A DNA stretch of 33,812 nt from Bacillota bacterium (GTDB lineage: Bacteria; Bacillota; Dethiobacteria; DTU022), in contig JAKPEE010000143.1 of assembly GCA_029552125.1 (NCBI GenBank), positions 1-33,812 on the forward strand, in the 5' to 3' direction. Each line of letters begins with the position of its first letter. Positions within the stretch are counted from its first letter, which is position 1. Shown piece by piece: positions 8,328-16,500 of this stretch. The notes beneath the pieces are model-generated. The model made no database searches. It saw only the letters and a list, made by a program, of their open reading frames with translations, and was not told where the DNA came from. Made by a program: the position numbers and the translations under genes.

Positions 8328-8344
8328 TTGGCACGAAATTTGCA
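8328..8344 (+). promoter_or_regulatory. Sigma-54 (-24/-12) promoter of the AOR operon
   Basis: TTGGCACG (8328-8335), AAAT, TTGCA (8340-8344) matches the sigma-54 consensus TTGGCACG-N4-TTGCW at every fixed position. The invariant GG is at 8330-8331 and GC at 8342-8343, so the start point is expected near 8355, giving a leader of about 105 nt. The gene before it encodes a sigma-54 activator. Confidence 0.92.
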
Positions 8345-8460
8345 CAATATTTTAATGAGCTATTATCGTATAAAAAAAATTCTGGCCTCGCCCCTGTTAT
8401 TTAATCCCTCGGGCAGCGCGGCCTGGATCCTGAATATTTTTACTGAGGAGGATTGTAGTT

Positions 8461-10617
8461 ATGGAAAGCGCGGTTAACAGATTTAAACAGTCACGCAAAG
8501 TGCTGGCCGAATATACCTACGAACCTGCAGCCCTAGTTCGTGGTTATACAGGGAAAACTCTCTTCGTTGATCTTTCCACGGGGTTAATCAAATCTAAAGA
8601 AGTAACCCGGACGATGAAAGATATTTTTATTGGCGGCAGAGGCTTTGGCCTGTGGTACCTGTGGCAGGCTGTTAACCCGCAGACAAAGTGGAACGATCCG
8701 GAAAATGAGATTATCATTTCTTCGGGACCCGTCGGCGGCATTACCCAGTATCCCGGCGCCGGCAAGTCTCTGGTGGTTACTCTCTCTCCTCTCACCAATT
8801 CTGTTATAGACAGCAACGTGGGAGGCCATTTCGGCCCTTATCTGAAGTTTTCCGGCTGGGATGCCCTGGAGATCTATGGTAAGTCAGATAAAGACGTTTT
8901 CATTATCATTGACGGCGACTCCGGAAAGGTGACCATCGAGGAAGCCGTTTTGGATACTACCGCCTGCCATCTCATCAGTGAAATCTTGACCGAAGCTTTT
9001 GCCCATTCGGAATCTGATAAAAAGAACATTTCGGTGGTCTCCGCCGGCAGTGGGGCCGACCATACCTTAATCGGTATACTCAACTTTTCTTTTTATGACC
9101 CGCACCGCAAAGTAGTGCGGCTAAAACAGGCCGGCCGGGGAGGAACGGGTACAGTATTCCGGGATAAAAAGCTGCGGGCCCTGGTAGTGCGTTTCTCGGG
9201 TTTAAAAGCTAAGAGCAACAATCCCGCTGATTTTGAAAGGATTGTGGCCGCCGGAAAAAGGATCAACCGGGAAATTCGCGAACTGGATGATGTTCAAAAC
9301 CGCATGCGGCAGGTGGGGACGGCCAGCCTGCTCACAGTAATGAACGACTATGATCTTCTTCCGGTGCATAATTTCCAGTACGGCTCCCATGTCGACGGAC
9401 CCAAAATATCCACCGAGGTTTTCAGGAGCCGCTTTACCCAGAACGTGTTTGACGGCTGCTGGCACGGCTGCACTCTTTCCTGTTGCAAGGCGGTGGATGG
9501 TTTTGAGTTGAAGACAGGACCTTTTAAAGGCGAAAAGGTCGTAGTGGACGGTCCGGAATATGAAAACGCCGCCGGTCTCGGGTCCAATTGCGGTATTTTT
9601 GACCCGGATTGCATTATCGAGGCCAACTTTTACTGCGACACTTACGGCATCGATACTATTTCCACCGGTACCCTTGTTGCCTTTATCATGGAATGCTATG
9701 AACGGGGGATTATCAACAAAGAGATAACCGGAGGGCTGGAACTTAATTTCGGCAACAAGGAGGCCTTCATGGAGTTAATCCACCAGATGGGCCGCGGCGA
9801 AGGTTTTGGCAAGATTGCCGGCCTGGGAGTGCGCCGCATGAAGAAAATATTTAGCGAACAGTATGGGGCGGACTCTAATTTTTTGCAGGATATCGGCATG
9901 GAGGCCAAAGGCCTGGAATATTCCCAGTACCTGAGCAAGGAATCCCTGGCCCAGCAGGGCGGCTACGGACTGGCCAACAAGGGCCCCCAGCATGATGAAG
10001 CCTGGCTGATTTTCATGGACATGGTTAACAAGCAGCTCCCCACATTCGAAGATAAGGCTGAAGCCCTGCACTATTTCCCCATGTTCCGGACCTGGTTCGG
10101 GCTGCAGGGCCTCTGCAAGCTGCCCTGGAATGACATTGAACCGGAAGATAACAAGCAGACTGATGAGCCGGCCAAAGTTCCGGCCCATGTGCAGAACTAT
10201 GTGGATATCTATAACGGTGTAACCGGGCAAAACATTGACAAAGATGAGCTGATTCTCCAGTCCGAGCGTGTTTATAATTTTCAGCGTGTTTTCAATCTGC
10301 GCATGGGTTTTGGCACCCGCAAAGATGATGCCGTGCCCTATCGTTCTCTGGGGCCGGTAACAGTGGAAGAATACGAATCCAGGGCCGAACGGTATGACAG
10401 CCAGTTGAAAGAACTGGGCCTGAACGTGGAGGAGATGAGTACCGGGGAAAAACTGAAAGCTTTGCGCAAACACCGGGAAGAGATGTATGAAAAATTGGTT
10501 GATGTGGTCTATCAGCGCCGCGGCTGGACCAAAAACGGCATTCCCCGCCTGGAAACGCTGCGCAGACTGGGTATTGACTTCCCGGAGGTTGTCGCCGTGG
10601 TGGAAAAACATCTTTAG
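8461..10617 (+). CDS. Aldehyde:ferredoxin oxidoreductase family protein (tungsten-pterin)
   Basis: This 718-residue enzyme belongs to the AOR family, whose members use a bis-tungstopterin and one [4Fe-4S] cluster to interconvert aldehydes and carboxylic acids with ferredoxin, or in BamB reduce aromatic rings. Family marks are RGYTGKTLFVDLSTG near residue 23, FIGGRGFGLWYL near 57, the SSGPVGG/GAGKSLVVTLSPLT region, GGHFGPYLKFSGWDALEIYG and GPEYENAAGLGSNCG near 364. Cluster cysteines are probably GCWHGCTLSC near 332 and the distant GLCKLPW near 550. The first three have CX3CX3C spacing rather than the CX2CX3C of Pyrococcus AOR. It is ~100 residues longer than Pyrococcus AOR, with an N-terminal extension of ~25 residues. 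ATG 8461 follows GAGGAGG by 9 nt. It is the first gene of the sigma-54 operon. Substrate not readable from sequence. Confidence 0.93.
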   Translation: MESAVNRFKQSRKVLAEYTYEPAALVRGYTGKTLFVDLSTGLIKSKEVTRTMKDIFIGGRGFGLWYLWQAVNPQTKWNDPENEIIISSGPVGGITQYPGAGKSLVVTLSPLTNSVIDSNVGGHFGPYLKFSGWDALEIYGKSDKDVFIIIDGDSGKVTIEEAVLDTTACHLISEILTEAFAHSESDKKNISVVSAGSGADHTLIGILNFSFYDPHRKVVRLKQAGRGGTGTVFRDKKLRALVVRFSGLKAKSNNPADFERIVAAGKRINREIRELDDVQNRMRQVGTASLLTVMNDYDLLPVHNFQYGSHVDGPKISTEVFRSRFTQNVFDGCWHGCTLSCCKAVDGFELKTGPFKGEKVVVDGPEYENAAGLGSNCGIFDPDCIIEANFYCDTYGIDTISTGTLVAFIMECYERGIINKEITGGLELNFGNKEAFMELIHQMGRGEGFGKIAGLGVRRMKKIFSEQYGADSNFLQDIGMEAKGLEYSQYLSKESLAQQGGYGLANKGPQHDEAWLIFMDMVNKQLPTFEDKAEALHYFPMFRTWFGLQGLCKLPWNDIEPEDNKQTDEPAKVPAHVQNYVDIYNGVTGQNIDKDELILQSERVYNFQRVFNLRMGFGTRKDDAVPYRSLGPVTVEEYESRAERYDSQLKELGLNVEEMSTGEKLKALRKHREEMYEKLVDVVYQRRGWTKNGIPRLETLRRLGIDFPEVVAVVEKHL

Positions 10618-10645
10618 CTAAAAAGTTAGCATGAATATAAGCTGC

Positions 10646-10668
10646 GGGGGCGCGGCATGCCGCCCCCC
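10646..10668 (+). promoter_or_regulatory. GC-rich hairpin between AOR and the ThiS/MoaD gene
   Basis: GGGGG (10646-10650) pairs with CCCCC near 10663-10668, and CGGC-AT-GCCG forms the inner stem with a small bulge. TTTTATTTTT follows about 10 nt later, too far for a classic terminator. It could attenuate read-through or protect the AOR mRNA 3' end, changing the ratio of AOR to downstream subunits. Confidence 0.5.
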
Positions 10669-10712
10669 GGCAAACTATGTTTTATTTTTCAGCAAGGTAC
10701 GGGGGAGATTCT

Positions 10713-10910
10713 ATGGTTGAGATTAACGGCCACCTGGTGAAATGGGAAGAAGGTATGACCGTTAAAAGGCTGTTGGAAATTATGAATTATACTTTCCCCA
10801 TGATTATTGTCCGGGTTAACGGTGAGGCGGTTAATAAAGAAGAATGGGATACTTACCCGGTGCCAAGGGGAGCAAAAGTGCAGGCGCTCCATCAGATTGC
10901 CGGAGGCTAA
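10713..10910 (+). CDS. ThiS/MoaD-family sulfur carrier protein
   Basis: This 65-residue beta-grasp protein starts MVEINGHLVKWEEGMTVKRL and ends HQIAGG. The C-terminal GG is what an E1-like enzyme adenylates and converts to thiocarboxylate. The length and INGxxVxWxxGMTVxxLL pattern are ThiS-like, but the position between AOR and its electron-transfer subunits suggests sulfur delivery for the pterin dithiolene of the tungsten cofactor, the MoaD role. Small ThiS/MoaD-like genes are commonly seen beside AOR genes. ATG 10713 follows GGGGGAG by about 7 nt; an upstream in-frame ATG at 10677 has no ribosome site. No ThiF/MoeB partner is in the window. Confidence 0.85.
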   Translation: MVEINGHLVKWEEGMTVKRLLEIMNYTFPMIIVRVNGEAVNKEEWDTYPVPRGAKVQALHQIAGG

Positions 10911-10944
10911 TAAGAGCGAATAAGAGCGATAGAAAGGAAGCTTA

Positions 10945-13332
10945 ATGATCCACATGCAGGCGCTGGTTGAAAAAATTGTTAAGCGGTATGATTGTGACGC
11001 GGCGAACCTGATTATGATTTTACAGGATCTTCAGGCGGTGTTTAAATACCTGCCCGCAGAAGCGATTGCGCTTGTTTCCGAGAAGCTGCGCGTGCCGAAA
11101 GCAGGGGTCTATGCGGTAGCCACGTTTTACAAATCTTTTTCGCTTAAACCGCGCGGCAGGCATAAAATTGAAGTCTGTGAGGGCACGGCCTGCCATATCC
11201 GGGGAGCTTCAATTTTAATGAACCAGGCGTCCAGCAAACTGGGCATCAAGGCGGGCGAAACGACAGCCGACGGGGAATTCACACTCGAATCGGTCCATTG
11301 CGTCGGAGCCTGCGCCATGGGGCCGGTTGTCGTTATTGACGGGGTCTATCACGGCAATCTAACCGCAGCCAAATTGACCCGGGAAATTGAAAAATGCACC
11401 GGTCAGAAAGAAAAAGAATGCATTTGCTCTGCAGGGACAAATCTGCAGGCCGGCGGTGAAGACATGGCCCCAGTTTCAGAGTATATCGATTCGCTGCAGA
11501 AATTCGAGCAGTGGCAAGCCCGCCTTCAGAAGGAAAAACCGCAGGATCAGCCCCGCATTCTGGTGTGCTGTGGAACCGGCTGCGTAGCCAAAGGGAGCCT
11601 GGCCCTGGCCGAAGCTTTATCGAGAGAACTTGCCGTTGCGGCGATCGATCGGCCCGTCCATTTAGGCATCAAAACGGTGGGCTGCCAGGGCTTCTGTGAA
11701 AAGGGCCCCCTGGTAATCCTTCATCCCGAAAACATTTTTTATACCAAAGTTTCAGCGGAAGACGCCGCGCAGATTATTCAACAAACGGTAATCGAGAAGA
11801 AGGTTATTGACCGGTTGCTTTACCATGAGCCGGGAGAAGAGAGAGGAATCGAAAAATATACGGAGATTCCGTTTTTCTCAGGGCAGAAGCGTACAGCCCT
11901 GCGCAATGTGGGCTCCATCAATCCGCTGGACATCGAAGACTACGTTGTCCGCGGCGGTTACAGCTCCCTCTTTAAAGCCCTTTATGCCATGAGGCCGGAG
12001 CAGGTTATCGACGAGGTGGAGCAATCGGGTCTGCGCGGCAGGGGAGGCGGCGGTTTTTCAACAGGAAGGAAATGGCGCACCGCAGCTTCTATCCCCTCTG
12101 ACGTGCGTTATGTTATTTGCAACGGAGACGAAGGGGATCCGGGAGCTTTCATGGACCGCAGTATCATGGAGGGCGATCCCCATTCCATCATTGAAGGCAT
12201 GATTATCTGTGCCTATGCGATCGGTGCCTCAGAGGGCTATATCTATGTGCGTGAAGAATATCCCCGCGCATTGAAGCACCTGCAAGCAGCCATCGATCAG
12301 GCGCGGCAGGTCGGCCTGCTCGGCGAGAATATTGGCGGCACCTCCTTTTCCTTTGATATCAGGATTAATCGCGGCACCGGCGCCTTTGTCTGCGGCGAGT
12401 CCACCGCGTTGATGCAATCCATTGAAGGGAAGGTGGGTGAACCGCGGGCCAAGTATATCCGCTCCGCTGAACGCGGCCTTTACGGCAAGCCGACGGTGCT
12501 CAACAATGTCGAAACTTTTGTCAACATTCCGGTGATAATCGGGGAAGGAGCCGCTAAATTTGCCGCCACGGGCACTGCCGGCAGCAAGGGGACCAAGGTC
12601 TTTTCTGTGGTGGGAAAAGTAAAAAATACCGGCCTGGTGGAGGTGCCCATGGGCACAACCTTAAGGAGCATTATCTACGATATTTGCGGCGGCATCCTCG
12701 AGGATAAAGCGTTTAAAGCGGTTCAGACCGGAGGGCCCTCGGGGGGTTGCCTGCCCGGCCACAAACTCGACCTGCCCGTTGATTTTGACACTCTAACCCG
12801 GGAAGGGTCCATGATGGGCTCCGGCGGGATGATCGTCATGGACGAAGACACCTGTATGGTTGACGTGGCCCGCTATTTTACCGGCTTTTTAACCGGCGAG
12901 TCTTGCGGCAAATGTGCGGCCTGCAGAATGGGTATAAAAAACCTGCACACCATACTGGAGCGCATCTGTCGCGGCGAAGGCGAAGTGGATGACCTTGAAA
13001 AGATGGAGAAGCTGCTATTCCTTCTGGAAAACGCTTCGCTGTGCGGCCTGGGGAAATCGGCCCCTAATCCGGTGCGCAGCACCCTGACCCATTTTCGGGA
13101 CGAGTACCTGGCTCACATTATTGATAAAAAATGTCCGGCCGGGGTATGCCGGGCGCTGATTACCTATGAAATTACGGATCAGTGTACCGGCTGCGGCCTC
13201 TGTGCCAAAGCCTGTCCCCGGCAGGCCATCAGCGGAACGAAAAAAGAGATACATCGCATCGATCAGGCGCTGTGCAACCGCTGTGGCATTTGCAAGGCCA
13301 CCTGCAGATATGGCGCCATTGTGGCCCGGTAG
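10945..13332 (+). CDS. NuoE-ferredoxin-NuoF fusion, NAD(H)-oxidoreductase subunit
   Basis: This 795-residue protein joins units that are usually separate. Residues 1-150 are NuoE/HydC-like, with [2Fe-2S] ligands in CEGTAC near 77 and CVGAC near 118. Residues ~195-285 are a second thioredoxin-like [2Fe-2S] domain (CCGTGCVAKGS near 204, GCQGFCEKGP near 247). From ~300 comes NuoF/HydB: the NAD/FMN loop GLRGRGGGGFSTGRKW near 362, NGDEGDPGAFMDRS, an SLBB region, and [4Fe-4S] ligands in SCGKCAACR near 652 with CGLG near 698. The tail has two ferredoxin motifs (CTGCGLCAKACP near 746, CNRCGICKATCR near 778). It should oxidise or reduce NAD(H) through FMN and pass electrons along Fe-S clusters. ATG 10945 follows AAGGAAG. 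It parallels HydB plus HydC at 22031-24366 but is fused and linked to AOR. Confidence 0.93.
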   Translation: MIHMQALVEKIVKRYDCDAANLIMILQDLQAVFKYLPAEAIALVSEKLRVPKAGVYAVATFYKSFSLKPRGRHKIEVCEGTACHIRGASILMNQASSKLGIKAGETTADGEFTLESVHCVGACAMGPVVVIDGVYHGNLTAAKLTREIEKCTGQKEKECICSAGTNLQAGGEDMAPVSEYIDSLQKFEQWQARLQKEKPQDQPRILVCCGTGCVAKGSLALAEALSRELAVAAIDRPVHLGIKTVGCQGFCEKGPLVILHPENIFYTKVSAEDAAQIIQQTVIEKKVIDRLLYHEPGEERGIEKYTEIPFFSGQKRTALRNVGSINPLDIEDYVVRGGYSSLFKALYAMRPEQVIDEVEQSGLRGRGGGGFSTGRKWRTAASIPSDVRYVICNGDEGDPGAFMDRSIMEGDPHSIIEGMIICAYAIGASEGYIYVREEYPRALKHLQAAIDQARQVGLLGENIGGTSFSFDIRINRGTGAFVCGESTALMQSIEGKVGEPRAKYIRSAERGLYGKPTVLNNVETFVNIPVIIGEGAAKFAATGTAGSKGTKVFSVVGKVKNTGLVEVPMGTTLRSIIYDICGGILEDKAFKAVQTGGPSGGCLPGHKLDLPVDFDTLTREGSMMGSGGMIVMDEDTCMVDVARYFTGFLTGESCGKCAACRMGIKNLHTILERICRGEGEVDDLEKMEKLLFLLENASLCGLGKSAPNPVRSTLTHFRDEYLAHIIDKKCPAGVCRALITYEITDQCTGCGLCAKACPRQAISGTKKEIHRIDQALCNRCGICKATCRYGAIVAR

Positions 13333-13529
13333 TTAGCTGGCCAGTAGACGGTAGAAGTTAGACAGTTGATTGAAAAGATTTAAGAGCACAAGTATTCAAT
13401 ACCCTCCAAGCCGGGGTGCCGTTGCGCCTGTTTAGACATGGCTTAATTAGGAGCGCAGCGTGCAGCACCCGCAGGGTGGGACGATTTCTGATCATAGTAC
13501 AAAGCGATTAAAGGTTGAAAGGGATGGCT
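13333..13529. other. Intergenic spacer inside the AOR gene cluster
   Basis: The spacer between the NuoEF fusion and the giant fusion is longer than others in the cluster. It contains a CACCC-GCA-GGGTG hairpin (13466-13478) without a U-tract, and no convincing second sigma-54 or sigma-A promoter. The downstream genes may still have an independent promoter that I cannot see. Confidence 0.4.
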
Positions 13530-16500
13530 ATGGGCAAAATGATGCGTATCACGGTGGATGGACGGGTCATTGAAACTGACCGGGAGATCATGTTGCTGGA
13601 GCTGTTCTCTGAGCACGGCATTGAGGTGCCCCACTTGTGCAGCCACCCGTCCCTGGCGCCAAGCGGTGCCTGCAGGCTCTGCGTGGTTGAGATAACTAAA
13701 AAAGAGTGGCATGGAAAATCAAGAATTGTCACTTCCTGCCTCTACCCGGTTGAAGACGGGCTGATCGTATCAACCCGCTCCCGGGAGGTGCTCCGCACCC
13801 GCCGTGGCCTTTTGGAGCTATACCTGGCCCAGTGTCCCGATTCGGAAGTGATCAGGGACCTGGCCCGGGCTGAGGGGATCGAAACAACACCTTTTACACC
13901 TGTGAGCGATGCCAACCGGTGTATTCTCTGCGGCCTCTGCACCCGGGTTTGCCAGGATTACGGGCCAGGAGCCATTGCCACGCTAGCCCGGGGTCCGGAA
14001 AAATATATCGGCCCCAACCCGGAGGGCATTGCCGATGATTGTACTGGCTGCCGCGCTTGCGCTTACCTCTGCCCCACCGGGGCCATACCGTTTAAGCAGG
14101 AGGGCCAGCTTCTCAAGATCTGGAAGCGCAGTTTCGACATACCGGTTTGCTCTGTCCAGCCCGAGCTATGCCGCGGTTGCGGCATCTGTGAAGAGGTTTG
14201 TCCTTTCAGCGTGCCCCGGGTAACCCTCTTGCCCAACGGCCTTACGGTTTCCCGGATCGCACCGGAAGCCTGCACCGGCTGCGGCATCTGTGCCGGCTCA
14301 TGCCCAGCCGGGGCTATAAAGCAGAAGAAAAGCGGCATGCTGGACGACTTTGAAGGGCAACTGCCGCAGGTCCAGTTAAAAGATAAGGAGATAGTTTTTG
14401 CCTGCCCCCGCTCGCCCATGCCCGCTGATACAGAAGGGATCTTGATCCGGGTAAGCTGCATCGGCAGAGTTGATATTTCTACCCTGCTCTATTGTCTGGC
14501 CGCGGGGGCGAAGGCTGTTGCTTTGATGTGCCGCGATCCTTTAACCTGCCCGTTCCAGCAGGGCAGTGAGCTTGGTCAGGGCAAGATTTCCGCCGCCGGG
14601 GCCCTGCTCGAACTATGCGGGCTGGAAAAGGGCCGGCTGGCGTTTTTAAAATCCTATCCCGGGCCGGAAGGGCCTTACCGGGCCTGGCGGGAATTTGCCT
14701 CCGGCTGGCAGGACCATCCGGGAGTGCTGGATTCAGTGTATATTCCGGCTGCCGGCCTGGGGCGCGGCATGGACCTGGCCCTGGATCTAGTGCGGTGGTT
14801 TAAGGAGCGGCCGGCGTTAAAGCCCGTTCTTCCGCAAGAAATACAGTCACTGTTTGAACAGGAGGCAGGCAGCACTACAGTTCTCTACCTGGAAAGGCTG
14901 CCAGAGTTGCATCTGCTCTTGTCGCAAACCATGGAAGAAGCAGCGGTCTTAGAAATTTTAAAAGAAGCCTCCCGGCTGCTCCAAAAGTTGAATATTAAAG
15001 TTCGCTGCGCCGTTTCGCCAAAGGAGCTGCAGCAGGGGAAAGTAGAGAGAATTATAGGTTTCAGCCCGGCCGAGGGCTCAGCGATTCCTGCGGGTATACC
15101 CTATAACACGATCAATGACCTGGCCGGAGTAAAAGCAGATCTTGACGCCGAAGCACCGTTTGTGTTCCGCCTTGAGGCCAGACAACGCAAGGCTTTAATG
15201 GAAAACCATCAACAGGTTGAGGCGCAACTGTGTGCCACCCCGGAGCAGCACCTGCAGTATGCGCTGCTGCTGCGCCGCGGCGCCTGGCGGCAATCCCTGC
15301 ACAAACCCCCGGCCATGCGCTTTGCTGCCGCACTGCCGGACAGCGAGCCGCAGCAGATGGCGAGAGAGCCTCACCGGGTGACCGCCCATCCCATTTTACT
15401 GCCCCGGGCGCGCCCGAAACTCAAGTTTACGTTTAATGATCAGGAACTAACCGCCTTTGCAGGCGAGGTCATCTCCTCGGCCCTCTATGCCGCCGGTATT
15501 ACTATCTTTGGCCACCACCACAAGGACGGTGGCGCCCAGGGGATCTTCTGCGCCAACGGGCAATGTTCACAGTGCATGGTCCTTGCCGACGGTAAACCGG
15601 TCAAAGCATGCATGACTCCGGTAAAAGAGGGCATGCAGGTCCAGAGCATGGAAACCCTGCCGGCCCTGTCCGATGACGCCCCGCTAGAGAATGTGCAGGT
15701 AGAGCCGCCGGAAACCGTAGTTGATGTATTAATTGTCGGCGGCGGCCCGGCCGGCATATGCGCAGCCATAGAGCTGGGCAGCGCCGGTGTAGAGGTGCTC
15801 CTTGTCGATGACAAGCAAGAACTGGGCGGCAAGTTGAGCCTGCAGACCCATAACTTCTTTGGCTCGGTAACAGGCTGCTACGCCGGCACCCGGGGGGTCC
15901 AGATTGGCCGCCTCCTGGCGGAGCGCCTGGAGAAGCTGCCCTCGGTGAAAACCTGGCTCAATGCTACCGTGATTGGCGTTTTCAGCGACGGGGTCTTTGG
16001 CGTATCCCAAAACGGCGCTTACCGGCTGGTCAGGCCCAAACAGGTTCTTTTCGCTACCGGCGCACGGGAAAAGAGCCTCTCCTTCCCCGGCTGCGACCTG
16101 CCCGGTGTTTACGGCGCCGGTGCTTTCCAGACACTGGTCAACCGGGATTTAGTGCGCTGCGCGGAGAGACTCTTTATTATCGGCGGCGGCAATGTGGGCC
16201 TGATTGGTGCTTACCATGCCCTTCAAGCCGGCATTGACGTGGTGGGCCTGGTCGAGGCGCTACCGCGCTGCGGCGGTTACAAGGTTCACGAAGACAAAAT
16301 TAAGCGCCTGGGGGTCCCGGTGTGGACATCACATACCGTGTTGCGTATTGAAGGGAAAGAAAAGGTGGAGCGGGTTGTTATTGCCGCCGTTGATGATCAG
16401 TTTAAACCTGTGCCGGGAACGGAACGCAGTTTTGAAGTGGATACGGTCCTCGTGGCTGTAGGCTTAAGCCCGGTTAATGAACTGCTGCAAAAAGCAAAAG

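Noticed and set aside
9775-10611. Minus-strand open frame of 278 codons
   Set aside because: It is the antisense shadow of the AOR gene, Phe/Gln/His-rich and without a ribosome site.
13405-13430. Possible second sigma-54 promoter (GGGGTGCCGTTGCG) before the giant fusion
   Set aside because: The GG to GC spacing is off by one and the TTGGCAC half is absent.
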